Below the pieces are notes generated by a model. It was not told the DNA's origin. It did no database searches and was given only the letters and a program-made list of their open reading frames with translations. DNA of 64,000 nucleotides, from NCBI RefSeq assembly GCF_000719955.1, contig NZ_JOII01000008.1:186001-250000 (forward strand), given 5' to 3'. The DNA is from Streptomyces albidoflavus (GTDB lineage: Bacteria > Actinomycetota > Actinomycetes > Streptomycetales > Streptomycetaceae). Below are positions 7,828 through 16,964 of the stretch, piece after piece. The stretch's first letter is position 1, and every line of letters begins with the position of its first letter. A program made the translations under genes and the position numbers.

Positions 7828-9392
7828 GCAGCACCTTCCTCGGCATGCCCGCCGCCCCGCCCCGCTCCCCGTACGGCTCGGGGAACCTGCGCGGCGACGA
7901 GAAGTTCCCGAAGGCCGCCCACCACGAGCTGCGCAACGACCAGCTGCGGCGGAACCTCCGCAAGGCCACCCACACCATCAGGGGCAAGCGGCTGAACGTC
8001 ACCGCCGAGCTGCCGGACTGGGAAGCGCTGCGCGACGCGGGCTCGGCCATCAAGACCGACACCATGAACCGCCTGCCCGAACTGCTGGAACAGCTGGAGC
8101 GCAAGGTCACCGAGGCCGGCGGCACGGTCCACTGGGCCCGGGACGCCGACGAGGCCAACGCCATTGTCACCCGGCTCGTCGCCGCCACCGGCAGCGAGGA
8201 GGTCATCAAGGTCAAGTCGATGGCCACCCAGGAGATCGGCCTCAACGAGCACCTGGAGAGCCAGGGCGTCAGGGCGTACGAGACCGACCTGGCCGAGCTG
8301 ATCGTGCAGCTCGCCGACGACAAGCCCTCGCACATCCTGGTCCCGGCGATTCACCGCAACCGCGACGAGATCCGCGAGATCTTCCTCAAGGAGATCCCCG
8401 GCGTCGACCCGGAGCTGAACGCGGTCCCCGCCGAACTGGCCGCCGCCGCCCGCGCGTACCTGCGCGAGAAGTTCATGACCACCAAGGTCGCGATCTCCGG
8501 TGCCAACTTCGGCATCGCCGAGACCGGCACCCTCTCGGTGGTCGAGTCCGAGGGCAACGGCCGGATGTGCCTGACCCTGCCCGAGACCCTGATCACCGTC
8601 ATGGGCATCGAGAAGGTCCTGCCGCGCTACGAGGACCTGGAGGTCTTCTTCCAGCTGCTGCCGCGCTCCTCGACCGGCGAGCGGATGAACCCGTACACCT
8701 CGCTGTGGACCGGTGTCACCCCCGGCGACGGGCCGCAGGAGTTCCACCTCGTCCTGCTCGACAACGGACGCACCGCCGCCCTCGCCGACTCCGTCGGCCG
8801 CGAGGCGCTCAACTGCATCCGCTGCTCCGCCTGCCTCAACGTCTGCCCGGTCTACGAACGGGCCGGCGGCCACGCCTACGGCTCGACCTACCCCGGGCCG
8901 ATCGGCGCCGTCCTCACCCCGCAGCTGGCCGGTATGCACGCCGCCAAGGACGACCCGAACAGCTCCCTGCCGTACGCCTCCAGCCTCTGCGGGGCCTGCT
9001 TCGACGCCTGCCCGGTGAAGATCGACATCCCCTCGCTCCTGGTGGAGCTGCGCCACCAGAACACCGAGCAGTCCGGGCGGACCGTCGAGCAGGCGGCGAT
9101 GAAGGCGGCGGCCGCCGTGATGGCGCGGCCGGGGCTGTACACCACCGCGCAGAAGGCGGCCGGGCTCGGCCGGGTCGTCGCCGGGCGGGACAAGAAGATC
9201 ACCCGCCTGCCCGCGCCCTTCGACGGATGGAGCGAGAGCCGCGACCTCGCCGCCCCGCCGAAGCAGACCTTCCGCGACTGGTTCGCCTCCGACGAGGGCC
9301 GCGCCACCCTCGGCGCCGCCGCCCGCGAGGGCGCCGAGTCGCGGGCCGAATCCGCCACGCCCGCCACCGACGACAGCGAGGAGCAGCGGTGA
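7824..9392 (+). CDS. lutB: Lactate utilisation iron-sulfur protein LutB
   Basis: 522 residues. The first two thirds are a LUD domain (VIKVKSMATQEIGLNEHLE, SGANFGIAETGTL). The C-terminal third carries two ferredoxin-type cluster sites, CIRCSACLNVCP (about residue 332) and a second site ending CGACFDACPVKID, followed by the DUF3390-type tail. It is the electron-transferring centre of the LutABC lactate-oxidising complex. The start ATG overlaps the lutA stop and its stop overlaps the lutC GTG. Confidence 0.93.
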   Translation: MSSTFLGMPAAPPRSPYGSGNLRGDEKFPKAAHHELRNDQLRRNLRKATHTIRGKRLNVTAELPDWEALRDAGSAIKTDTMNRLPELLEQLERKVTEAGGTVHWARDADEANAIVTRLVAATGSEEVIKVKSMATQEIGLNEHLESQGVRAYETDLAELIVQLADDKPSHILVPAIHRNRDEIREIFLKEIPGVDPELNAVPAELAAAARAYLREKFMTTKVAISGANFGIAETGTLSVVESEGNGRMCLTLPETLITVMGIEKVLPRYEDLEVFFQLLPRSSTGERMNPYTSLWTGVTPGDGPQEFHLVLLDNGRTAALADSVGREALNCIRCSACLNVCPVYERAGGHAYGSTYPGPIGAVLTPQLAGMHAAKDDPNSSLPYASSLCGACFDACPVKIDIPSLLVELRHQNTEQSGRTVEQAAMKAAAAVMARPGLYTTAQKAAGLGRVVAGRDKKITRLPAPFDGWSESRDLAAPPKQTFRDWFASDEGRATLGAAAREGAESRAESATPATDDSEEQR

Positions 9393-10018
9393 ACGCACGA
9401 GAGACCGTCCTCGGCCGCGTCCGGGACGCCCTGACCCTGGCGCCCAAGCCTCCGGCCGAGGTGCCGCGCGCCTACCGCACCGGCCGCACCCTGCCCGACG
9501 CCGACCGGCTCGCCCTCTTCGTCGACCGCCTCGTCGACTACAAGGCCGAGGTGCACACCTGCGCCGCCGACGAGACCGCCGCCACCGTGGCCCGCGTCCT
9601 CGCCACCCGGGGCGCGCGGCACATCGGCGTCCCGGCGGGGCTCGACCGCGACTGGCTCGCCCGGTTCGACGGCACCGTCCAGGAGGACCACGCCGACATC
9701 CCCGCGCCCGGCCTGGACCAGCTCGACGGCGTGGTCACCGCCTCCCGGGTGAGCTGCGCGGAGACCGGCACGATCTTCCTCGACGGCGCACCGGACCAGG
9801 GCCGCCGCGCCCTCTCCCTCGTCCCCGACCTGCACGTCTGCGTGGTCGACCTCTCCTCGGTCGCGGTCGGCGTCCCCGAGGCGCTGGCCCGGCTCACCCC
9901 GCACCGGCCCACCACGCTGATCAGCGGCCCGTCGGCCACCTCCGACATCGAGCTGGAGCGGGTCGAGGGCGTCCACGGCCCCCGCACCCTCGACGTGATC
10001 ATCCGCACCGACGCCTGA
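9389..10018 (+). CDS. lutC: Lactate utilisation protein LutC (LUD domain)
   Basis: 209 residues with a single LUD domain: PAGLDRDWLARF, a segment DGVVTASRVSCAETGTIFLD, and a C-terminal stretch that includes STLISG-like and DIELERVEGVHGP sequence. It is the third subunit of the LutABC lactate oxidation complex, whose individual role is poorly defined. GTG 9389 overlaps the lutB stop by 4 nt. A perfect hairpin about 35 nt past the stop likely ends the operon. Confidence 0.92.
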   Translation: MNARETVLGRVRDALTLAPKPPAEVPRAYRTGRTLPDADRLALFVDRLVDYKAEVHTCAADETAATVARVLATRGARHIGVPAGLDRDWLARFDGTVQEDHADIPAPGLDQLDGVVTASRVSCAETGTIFLDGAPDQGRRALSLVPDLHVCVVDLSSVAVGVPEALARLTPHRPTTLISGPSATSDIELERVEGVHGPRTLDVIIRTDA

Positions 10019-10053
10019 GAGGCACCGGCCGCACGGCCGGACCCACGGGACCG

Positions 10054-10085
10054 ACAGCCCCCGGAAGGTGCTCCCCGGGGGCTGT
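10054..10085 (+). terminator. lutABC operon terminator
   Basis: A perfect 11-bp stem, ACAGCCCCCGG (10054-10064) with CCGGGGGCTGT (10075-10085), and a 10-nt loop. It lacks a strong T tract, which is usual in Streptomyces. Confidence 0.75.
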
Positions 10086-10209
10086 TCCGCATCCGGCCGG
10101 GCCCGGCCACGGGCCCGGCGCCGTCGTACCGCTGACTCGGCGCCGAGCGGGCATACGGTGGTCAGACGTACGGGAATCGGATGCCTGTACCCCTGCCGAG
10201 AGGACGCCG

Positions 10210-10719
10210 GTGTCGACTGCAGCGCGCGGACCGGAGCCCGTACCCGTGGAGACGGGCCGCACCGAGACCCGCGAGGAGCGGGCGGACCGTCAGTGGGGCG
10301 AGCTGCTGCAGGAGCTGAGGGTCGCCCAGACAGGTGTCCAGGTGCTGTTCGCCTTCCTGCTGGCGGTCGCCTTCCAGGAGCGCTTCGAGGACCTGGGCCA
10401 CACCGACCGCACCATCTACCTGGTGACCGTCGTGCTCGCGGCGGCCACCGCCGCCGCCCTCATCGGGCCGGTCTCCTACCACCGGCTCCTCACCGGCCGC
10501 CGCCTCAAACCCCAGACCGTCGTCTGGGCCTCCCGGCTGACCGTGCTGGGGCTCATCCTGCTGCTCTGCACGATGTGCGCCGCCCTGCTGCTCGTCCTCC
10601 GGGTCACCATGCACAACTCCCTGGCGTTCTGGCTGGTCGCCGCGATGGCGGTGTGGTTCGTGCTGTGCTGGTTCGTCTTCCCGGTGCTCGCCCTGATACG
10701 GGACACCCGGGCCGGCTGA
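10210..10719 (+). CDS. DUF6328 family membrane protein
   Basis: 169 residues. A charged N-terminus (ETREERADRQWGELLQELR) is followed by four hydrophobic helices: around VLFAFLLAVAFQERF, TVVLAAATAAALIGPVSYH, LTVLGLILLLCTMCAALLL, and AAMAVWFVLCWFVFPVLALI. This matches the actinobacterial DUF6328 family, whose function is unknown. GTG 10210 follows GAGAGG with about 6-nt spacing. It stands alone between the lutABC terminator and the next regulator gene. Confidence 0.8.
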   Translation: MSTAARGPEPVPVETGRTETREERADRQWGELLQELRVAQTGVQVLFAFLLAVAFQERFEDLGHTDRTIYLVTVVLAAATAAALIGPVSYHRLLTGRRLKPQTVVWASRLTVLGLILLLCTMCAALLLVLRVTMHNSLAFWLVAAMAVWFVLCWFVFPVLALIRDTRAG

Positions 10720-10859
10720 CGGCTCCCGCGCTCCGGTTGCGGCGCACCACGCGCCGGGTGACCCTGTGGGTGACCCAGAAGAGGCAATAGCTCACGCCGC
10801 GTGGTCGGGGGTGCCGGTTCGAAGGGGGAGCGCGTGAGCCTCGTACAGGAGCCGCGACC

Positions 10860-11630
10860 ATGTCCCTGTCCTTCGACAGCACCGAGCCCACGGCCGAAGC
10901 CGTACTCACCACCGCCGCCGGGGCCGCGCCCCCGGTGCCGGTCCCGGGCCCCGGCACCCTCGCCGCCCCGGAGGCACTCGCCCCGCCCGTGGCGCCCGAA
11001 CGCCCGCGCCCCGCGCCGCCCGCCGGACGTACCGCGCCCGAGGCGGCCCGGACCGTCTCGCTCCCCGGGGCGTCCCCGGCGGGGGAGGACGCCGGGCACG
11101 CCGTCCGCGTCACGCGCGCCGAACGCCCGGCCGAGCCCTCCGCCCCCACCGGGACGCTGACCTTCGACACCGGCCGGGCCGACCGGATCTACCGCCTCGA
11201 CCTGCGGATCGGCACCGACCGGATCGACCGGGTCCGGCGCATCGCCGCCGCCTACCTCGGCCACTGGGGCCTGGAGCGCCAGACGGGCCCGCTCGGCAAG
11301 GCGCTCACCGAACTCCTCGGCAACGTCGTCCGGCACGTCGGGGAGGACGCCCCCTGCACGGTCGAACTGCGGCTCGCCGGAAGGCGGCTGACCGTCTCCG
11401 TCGCCGACACCTGCACGACGATGCCGCGCCGCCTGGAGCGGGGCGGCGGACTCGCGCGGATCGGTGTGCTCTGCGACAGCTGGGGCAGTTGTCACACGGA
11501 GAGCGGAAAGGTCGTCTGGTGCACCCGGCGCGTCGACCTCCCGCAGGGCGCGGCCGGCCTGCCCGGCACCCCGCAGCCTCTGCTGACCGGGGCGTGCCCC
11601 TGCCCGCCGCCCGCCGTCAGCGTGGGCTGA
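10860..11630 (+). CDS. RsbW-like ATP-binding regulator (HATPase_c_2)
   Basis: 256 residues. The first 95 or so are a low-complexity Ala/Pro-rich extension. The remainder is a histidine-kinase-like ATPase fold of the anti-sigma type: [15 protein letters not shown] carries the N box, and [13 protein letters not shown] replaces the usual DxSxxxP region. [10 protein letters not shown] is the glycine-rich segment. Such stand-alone ATPases in Streptomyces are usually anti-sigma factor/kinase-like regulators with unknown partners. No sigma factor or anti-anti-sigma gene is adjacent. ATG 10860 follows CAGGAG at about 9 nt. Confidence 0.75.
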   Translation: MSLSFDSTEPTAEAVLTTAAGAAPPVPVPGPGTLAAPEALAPPVAPERPRPAPPAGRTAPEAARTVSLPGASPAGEDAGHAVRVTRAERPAEPSAPTGTLTFDTGRADRIYRLDLRIGTDRIDRVRRIAAAYLGHWGLERQTGPLGKALTELLGNVVRHVGEDAPCTVELRLAGRRLTVSVADTCTTMPRRLERGGGLARIGVLCDSWGSCHTESGKVVWCTRRVDLPQGAAGLPGTPQPLLTGACPCPPPAVSVG

Positions 11631-11639
11631 ACGACGTCC

Positions 11640-11677
11640 GCGCGGCCCCCGTCCGGCCCGTCCGGCGGGGGCCGCGC
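11640..11677 (+). terminator. Terminator between the RsbW-like gene and xfp
   Basis: A perfect 12-bp stem, GCGCGGCCCCCG (11640-11651) with CGGGGGCCGCGC (11666-11677), and a 14-nt loop. It ends only 24 nt before the xfp start, so it either terminates the upstream transcript or acts as a leader structure for xfp. Confidence 0.65.
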
Positions 11678-11700
11678 CCCGTTCCCCCAGGAGATCCCGC

Positions 11701-14082
11701 ATGAGCCAGGCCCCCGACCGTACCGGCGGACCCTCCGCCGAGGAGATCGCCGCCCTCGACGCGCACTGGCGCGCCGCCAACTACTTGGCCGTCGGGCAGA
11801 TCTACCTGATGGACAACCCCCTGCTCACCCGCCCCCTCACCCCCGAGGACATCAAGCCCAGGCTGCTCGGGCACTGGGGCACCTCGCCGGGGCTGAACCT
11901 CGTGTACACCCACCTCAACCGGGTGATCAAGGACCGCGACCTGACCGCCCTCGCCGTATGGGGACCCGGCCACGGCGGCCCGGCCGTCGTCGCCAACTCC
12001 TGGCTGGAGGGCAGCTGGAGCGAGGTCTACCGGGACGTCCCGCGCGACGCCGACGGCATGGCCCGCCTCTTCAAGCAGTTCTCCTTCCCCGGCGGCGTCC
12101 CCAGCCACGTCGCCCCCGACGTCCCCGGCTCGATCCACGAGGGCGGGGAACTGGGCTACGCCCTCACCCACGCCTACGGCGCCGCCTTCGACCACCCCGA
12201 TCTCTTCGTCGCCTGCGTCATCGGCGACGGCGAGGCCGAGACCGGGCCGCTCGCCGCCTCCTGGCACTCGGACAAGTTCCTCGACCCCGTCCACGACGGC
12301 GCCGTCCTGCCGATCCTCCACCTCAACGGGTACAAGATCGCCAACCCGACGGTCCTCGCCCGGCTCCCCGAGGACGAACTCGACGCCCTGCTGCGCGGCT
12401 ACGGCCACGACCCGCTCCACGTCGAGGGCGACGACCCGGAGACCGTCCACCGGGAACTGGCGCTCGCCCTGGACACCGCGCTCGACCGGATCGCCGTCAT
12501 CCAGGAGCGCGCCCGCGTCCAGGGCGCCGTCGAACGCCCCTCCTGGCCGATGATCGTCCTGCGCACCCCCAAGGGCTGGACCGGCCCCCGCGAGGTCGAC
12601 GGCCTGCCCGTGGAGAACACCTGGCGCGCCCACCAGGTCCCGCTGCCCGGCGTCCGCGAGGACGACGACCACCGGCGCCAGCTGGAGGAGTGGATGCGCT
12701 CCTACCGCCCCGAGGAACTCTTCGACGAGGACGGCCGCCCCCGCCCCGAGGTCCTGCGCTACGTCCCCGAGGGTGACGCACGCCTCGGCGCCACCCCGTA
12801 CGCCAACGGCGGCCGGCTCACCCGCGACCTCCCACTGCCCGGCCTCGCCGGCCACGCGGTGGAGGTCCCGGCGCCCGGGCAGAGCACCAGCGAGCCCACC
12901 CAGGTACTCGGCGGCTGGCTGGAGGAGCTGATGGCCGCCACGGCCGCCCGGCGCGACTTCCGCCTGGTCGGCCCCGACGAGACCGCCTCCAACCGGCTCG
13001 ACGCCGTCTACGGCGCCACCGGCAAGACCTGGGAGGAGAAGACCTACCCCACCGACGAACACCTCTCGCGCGACGGCCGCGTCATGGAGGTCCTCTCCGA
13101 ACACCTCTGCCAGGGCTGGCTGGAGGGGTACCTGCTCACCGGCAGGCACGGCCTCTTCTCCTGCTACGAGGCGTTCGCGCACATCGTCGACTCCATGGTC
13201 AACCAGCACATCAAATGGCTGCGCGCCTCCCGCAGGCTCGACTGGCGGCGCCCCATCGCCTCCCTCAACTACCTGCTGACCTCGCACGTCTGGCGCCAGG
13301 ACCACAACGGCTTCTCGCACCAGGACCCCGGCTTCGTCGACCACATCCTCAACAAGAGCCCCGAGGCGGTCCGCGTCTACCTGCCGCCGGACGCCAACAC
13401 CCTGCTCGCCGCCGCCGAACACGTCCTGGGCAGCCGCGACTACGTCAACGTCATCATCTCCGGCAAGCAGCCCACCTTCGACTGGCTGACCCTGGAGCAG
13501 GCCCGCGCCCACTGCGCCCGCGGCGCCGGGACCTGGGCGTGGGCCGGGACCGAGGACGGCACCCGGGAACCGGACGTGGTCCTCGCCTGTGCCGGAGACG
13601 TCCCCACCCAGGAGGTGCTGGCCGCCGCCGGCCTGCTCCGCCGCCACCTGCCCGAACTGAGCCTCCGCGTGGTCAACGTCGTGGACGTGGCGCGGCTGCT
13701 GCCCCAGGGCGAGCACCCGCACGGCATGCCGGACGCCGAGTACGACGCGCTGTTCACCCGCGACAAGCCGGTCATCTTCGCGTACCACGGCTATCCGTGG
13801 CTGATCCACCGTCTCGCCTACCGGCGGCACGGCCACGACCACCTGCACGTACGGGGCTACAAGGAGGAGGGGACCACCACGACCCCCTTCGACATGGTGG
13901 TCCGCAACGACCTCGACCGGTACCGGCTGGTCATGGACGTCATCGACCGGGTCCCCGGGCTCGGCGTGCGGGCGGTCGGACTGCGCCAGGCGATGGCCGA
14001 CGCCCGCTTCCGCCACCACCGGTGGATCCGCGAACACGGCAGCGACATGCCGGAGGTCGCCGACTGGCGCTGGGAGGGCTGA
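11701..14082 (+). CDS. xfp: Phosphoketolase (xylulose-5-P/fructose-6-P)
   Basis: 793 residues, the usual size for Xfp. It cleaves xylulose-5-phosphate or fructose-6-phosphate with phosphate to acetyl phosphate plus an aldose phosphate, using TPP. Seen directly: [16 protein letters not shown] at the N-terminus, [20 protein letters not shown], the TPP site [19 protein letters not shown], and [14 protein letters not shown] 11701 follows AGGAG at 7 nt. No acetate kinase gene is adjacent. A very strong hairpin follows the stop. Confidence 0.95.
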   Translation: MSQAPDRTGGPSAEEIAALDAHWRAANYLAVGQIYLMDNPLLTRPLTPEDIKPRLLGHWGTSPGLNLVYTHLNRVIKDRDLTALAVWGPGHGGPAVVANSWLEGSWSEVYRDVPRDADGMARLFKQFSFPGGVPSHVAPDVPGSIHEGGELGYALTHAYGAAFDHPDLFVACVIGDGEAETGPLAASWHSDKFLDPVHDGAVLPILHLNGYKIANPTVLARLPEDELDALLRGYGHDPLHVEGDDPETVHRELALALDTALDRIAVIQERARVQGAVERPSWPMIVLRTPKGWTGPREVDGLPVENTWRAHQVPLPGVREDDDHRRQLEEWMRSYRPEELFDEDGRPRPEVLRYVPEGDARLGATPYANGGRLTRDLPLPGLAGHAVEVPAPGQSTSEPTQVLGGWLEELMAATAARRDFRLVGPDETASNRLDAVYGATGKTWEEKTYPTDEHLSRDGRVMEVLSEHLCQGWLEGYLLTGRHGLFSCYEAFAHIVDSMVNQHIKWLRASRRLDWRRPIASLNYLLTSHVWRQDHNGFSHQDPGFVDHILNKSPEAVRVYLPPDANTLLAAAEHVLGSRDYVNVIISGKQPTFDWLTLEQARAHCARGAGTWAWAGTEDGTREPDVVLACAGDVPTQEVLAAAGLLRRHLPELSLRVVNVVDVARLLPQGEHPHGMPDAEYDALFTRDKPVIFAYHGYPWLIHRLAYRRHGHDHLHVRGYKEEGTTTTPFDMVVRNDLDRYRLVMDVIDRVPGLGVRAVGLRQAMADARFRHHRWIREHGSDMPEVADWRWEG

Positions 14083-14092
14083 GACGTACGGC

Positions 14093-14128
14093 GGGCGGGC
14101 CCCGGCGGAACTCCGCCGGGGCCCGCCC
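14093..14128. terminator. Strong xfp terminator, likely bidirectional
   Basis: A perfect 17-bp stem, GGGCGGGCCCCGGCGGA (14093-14109) with TCCGCCGGGGCCCGCCC (14112-14128), nearly closed and followed by TT. It lies between xfp and the oppositely oriented DUF7218-like fragment, whose recognisable homology stops where this hairpin begins. Confidence 0.85.
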
Positions 14129-14129
14129 T

Positions 14130-14274
14130 TCGCCTCGCCGGCACGGGCCCGCGCCTTGTTCACGGTGCGCGCCGCGATCTGCTCGGCGCGCTTCTCACCC
14201 ACGCCGCGCTTCTCCTCGCTCTCCTTGATGTCCTCGTACTGCCGCTCCCGCTTGGCGTTCGATCCGCGTGGCAT
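14130..14274 (-). pseudogene. Truncated DUF7218-like gene ('plasmid stabilisation' type)
   Basis: ATG 14274 with GGGAG 9 nt upstream opens MPRGSNAKRERQYEDIK and reaches AARTVNKARARAGEAK. This is the conserved N-terminal half of a small basic actinobacterial family often labelled plasmid stabilisation protein. Family members normally run to about 100 residues, with a C-terminal Rho_N-like segment rich in KKR and ELAKAL-type sequence. Here homology ends near 14130, and the frame runs through the xfp terminator and then antisense through xfp without a stop. The 3' half is therefore missing. A short chimeric protein could still be made, but I call it a remnant. Confidence 0.65.
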
Positions 14275-14450
14275 TCCTGGCGTCTCCCTTCGGGCCGGCC
14301 CCCTGGTTCACCAGTCTGGCAAGGGGTACGCGTACCCGCACGACGGCACCGACGCCACTGCCGCTCCGTGCGGACCGTGTCGCAGTTGGGCCGATCGGGT
14401 GAAGCGCGTCAGAATTACGGAATGCAGACAACCGAGCGAGCCCGGACGGG

Positions 14451-14846
14451 GTGGGGGCAGTGAACGGCCACGACGTCACCGATGAGCAGTGGGAGGGCCT
14501 CGCCCAGGTCGTCCCCCTGCGGGGCCGCGACGCCTGGCCGTCCTGGCCGGGCCACCGCGCCACCCCCGAAGCCCGGACCGAGCCGAGGCGCCGGTTCGTG
14601 GTCATGCGGGTCAACGTCTTCTCCGACGCCCGCGACGTCGCCGAGACGCTGATGACCCGCGTCCCCGTCCTCCTCGACCTCAGCGGCGCCGAGACCGACG
14701 TCGCCAAGCGCGTCCTGGACTTCAGCAGCGGGGTCGTCTTCGGCCTCGGCAGCGGCATGCACCGCGTCGACCGGAACGTTTTCCTCCTCGCCCCGCCCGG
14801 CATGGAGGTCCAGGGCCTGGTGGAGAGCGTCACCCCGCAGGGCTGA
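14451..14846 (+). CDS. sflB: SepF-like protein (Sfl family)
   Basis: 131 residues. The C-terminal 80 are a SepF (DUF552) domain: VFSDARDVAETLMTRVPVLL, DLSGAETDVAKRVLDF, FGLGSGMHRVDRNVFLLAP. SepF tethers FtsZ to the membrane. Streptomyces has one true SepF in the dcw cluster and two SepF-like paralogues, SflA and SflB, involved in sporulation and branching; this isolated copy resembles those. I lean to SflB because of its neighbourhood, from memory. The start may be GTG 14451 or GTG 14460; both give similar proteins. A 20-bp hairpin follows directly. Confidence 0.8.
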   Translation: MGAVNGHDVTDEQWEGLAQVVPLRGRDAWPSWPGHRATPEARTEPRRRFVVMRVNVFSDARDVAETLMTRVPVLLDLSGAETDVAKRVLDFSSGVVFGLGSGMHRVDRNVFLLAPPGMEVQGLVESVTPQG

Positions 14847-14887
14847 CCGGAACTCCCCGGCGGCGGCCCGCCGCCGGGGAGTTCCGG
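14847..14887 (+). terminator. Terminator of the SepF-like gene
   Basis: A perfect 20-bp stem, from CCGGAACTCCCC at 14847 through GGCGGCGG, mirrored by CCGCCGCC then GGGGAGTTCCGG ending at 14887, with an almost absent loop. It starts immediately after the stop codon. Confidence 0.85.
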
Positions 14888-14968
14888 GGCTCCCTCGGTC
14901 CCCCGATCGTAGGAACGATTCCGGGGTAAAACGGTTCAGCTCCGACACCGTTGTCTACGGTCCGCTGC

Positions 14969-16285
14969 ATGACGGTCCCCCCGCAGCTCACCCCCGGCAG
15001 CCGCCGCCCGCGCCCCTCCGCCCCGCCCTTCGGCGCCGCCTCCGTGCGCCGCTCCGGCGACACCGTCCCCGAACCGCGCCGCCACCCCTCGGACCCGCCG
15101 CCCCAAGCGGCCCCCGAGGACGAGGCCGCCGCCCCGGCGAGACCGCGCCCCGCCGTCACCGAGCTGTACCTCTCCGCCTACGCGGGCCTGCGCCGCACCC
15201 GGATTCCGGTCGGCCCCCTCACCCTCCTCGCCGGACCCAGCGGCAGCGGCCGCTCCACCGTCCTCGGCGCCTACGCCGCCCTCGCCGCCCTCGGCTCCGG
15301 GACCAGCCTGGAGAAGGTCTTCCCCGACCCGGCCGCCTGCGTCCCGGAGACCGCCCGCCCCGACGCCCAGCAGCGGCGCGGCTTCCGCATCGGCTGCACC
15401 GTCGACGGACCCGTGGGACCGGTCCGCCTCGACCTCGCCGTGCAGGTCGAACCGGCCCTGCGCATCGTCGGCGAACGCCTCACCTGGCAGGGCACCACCC
15501 TGCTGGAGACGGCGCTGAGCAACCCCGGCCGCCGCTTCGTGCACGCGGCCTGGCACACCGCCGGAGCGGCGCCGGTCACCCGGGGCGCCCTCTCGGACGA
15601 CCGGCTCACCACCGCCATGCTGCCGCTGCGCGTCGGCGGGCGGACCCAGGGCGAGCAGCGGGTCCTGGCCGCCGCCGAACAGGTCGTCGTCGCCCTGCGC
15701 TCCGTCTACGCCTGCGAACCCCGGCCCGCCGCGATGCGCGCCCCGGTGCCGGTCTCCAGCGGACGGCTGCTGTCGGGCTGCGACAACCTCGCCGACGTGC
15801 TCCTGCGGACCCGCACCGAGTGCGCCATCCGCCACGGCCTGCTCGTCTCCGCCGTGCGCGAGGCCGCGCTCCGCCCGGTCCACGACGTCTTCGCCGAGGT
15901 GCGCCCCGGCGGCCTGGTCGAGGCCCTGCTCGACCGGGGCGCGGGCCGGCACACCCCGCTGGCCCGGCTCGGCGACGGCGAACTGCGCCACCTGGCGCTC
16001 TGCCTGGTCCTCCTCACCGGGCCGGGTGTGCTGGAGTTCGACCCGGCCGCCGAGGTGCCCCACGCCTACCAGAGCCTCACCGTCCTCGCCGACAGCCTCG
16101 ACCGCGACCTGGACACCCGGCAGTTGCGGGGGCTGGTCACCCTGGCCGGGCGGGCGGTGTCGCGCGGGCACATCCGGCTGATCGGGACCGTCCGCGACGC
16201 CGGGGAGGCGCTCGGGGCGGACGGGGCGGCGGTCGAGGGGCTGACGGTGGTAGACCTGACGCCGGACGGGGCCGGGAACGGATGA
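14969..16285 (+). CDS. AAA/ABC-type ATPase, RecF/SMC-like
   Basis: 438 residues. After a Pro/Arg-rich N-terminus of about 50 residues comes LTLLAGPSGSGRSTVLGAY, a P-loop with Arg beside the usual Gly-Lys position (GSGRST). A late LGDGELRHLALCLVLL resembles a shortened ABC signature, followed by VLEFDPAAEVPH in place of a classical Walker B. The family (AAA_21/AAA_15-like) is common in Streptomyces with unassigned roles. The non-lysine P-loop suggests weak or absent ATP hydrolysis. Its stop overlaps the MazG-like start (ATGA), so the two are one operon. Confidence 0.7.
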   Translation: MTVPPQLTPGSRRPRPSAPPFGAASVRRSGDTVPEPRRHPSDPPPQAAPEDEAAAPARPRPAVTELYLSAYAGLRRTRIPVGPLTLLAGPSGSGRSTVLGAYAALAALGSGTSLEKVFPDPAACVPETARPDAQQRRGFRIGCTVDGPVGPVRLDLAVQVEPALRIVGERLTWQGTTLLETALSNPGRRFVHAAWHTAGAAPVTRGALSDDRLTTAMLPLRVGGRTQGEQRVLAAAEQVVVALRSVYACEPRPAAMRAPVPVSSGRLLSGCDNLADVLLRTRTECAIRHGLLVSAVREAALRPVHDVFAEVRPGGLVEALLDRGAGRHTPLARLGDGELRHLALCLVLLTGPGVLEFDPAAEVPHAYQSLTVLADSLDRDLDTRQLRGLVTLAGRAVSRGHIRLIGTVRDAGEALGADGAAVEGLTVVDLTPDGAGNG

Positions 16286-16692
16286 GGAGCGGGGCAGTGG
16301 ACGCAGCGGAGCGGGCGGGGCAGGGGCCACAGGCGGAGCGGCCGGCCGGGGCGGGCGGGCTCACCGCGGAGGAACTCCAGAAGCGGCTGGCCCGGTTCGC
16401 CGCCGCGCGGGAGTGGGGGCAGTACCACACGCCCAAGAACCTGGCCGCGGCGCTCAGCGTCGAGGCCGCCGAACTCCTGGAGATCTTCCAGTGGCTGACG
16501 CCGGAACGGGCGGCGGCCGTCATGGACGACCCGGAGAGTGCCTTCCGGGTTCGGGACGAGGTCGCGGACGTGCTCGCCTACACGCTCCAGCTCTGCGAGG
16601 TGCTGGGGATCGACGCGCTGGAGGCGCTGGCCGCGAAGATCGACCGCAACGAGCGCCGCTTCCCCGCCGGGCCGTATCCGCTCGACCGCTGA
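16282..16692 (+). CDS. MazG-like nucleotide pyrophosphohydrolase
   Basis: 136 residues. The core from about residue 30 shows the all-alpha NTP pyrophosphatase pattern: KNLAAALSVEAAELLEIFQW, then VRDEVADVLAYTLQLCEVLG, supplying the acidic metal ligands. It is closest to the short MazG/RS21-C6 (dCTPase-like) branch, which hydrolyses (d)NTPs to monophosphates, often for nucleotide house-cleaning. ATG 16282 overlaps the ATPase stop; GTG 16297 is a possible alternative. Operon with the upstream ATPase gene. Confidence 0.85.
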   Translation: MRSGAVDAAERAGQGPQAERPAGAGGLTAEELQKRLARFAAAREWGQYHTPKNLAAALSVEAAELLEIFQWLTPERAAAVMDDPESAFRVRDEVADVLAYTLQLCEVLGIDALEALAAKIDRNERRFPAGPYPLDR

Positions 16693-16758
16693 ACCCCCGG
16701 CCGCACGGGAGCACTCCCAGTCCTCTTCCGCGCCATCTCACTCTCCGGAGTGATCGAG

Positions 16759-16785
16759 TTGTCCACAATCGATCCTGTGTCCACA
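16759..16785 (+). promoter_or_regulatory. Two DnaA-box-like sites
   Basis: TTGTCCACA (16759-16767) is an exact match to the preferred Streptomyces DnaA box. GTGTCCACA (16777-16785) differs at one position. They are in the same orientation, 18 bp apart, in a relatively A/T-rich gap between the MazG-like and DUF6099-like genes. They may titrate DnaA or regulate the downstream gene. Confidence 0.5.
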
Positions 16786-16964
16786 GATTTCCGATTTCCT
16801 CTGGTGTTTCGGCGCGCAGTACCTCACTCTGGGTAGTGGACTGTTGCGCTCGGGGTCTCCGCCGGGCGCCCGGCGCCACCGCTCCATGCCCGCCCGCGGG
16901 TGCGTGGCGGTGAGCGCCGGGCGCCGGCGGCTCCCGGGGCGCGGTGAGCGAACGGGGGAGCGGC

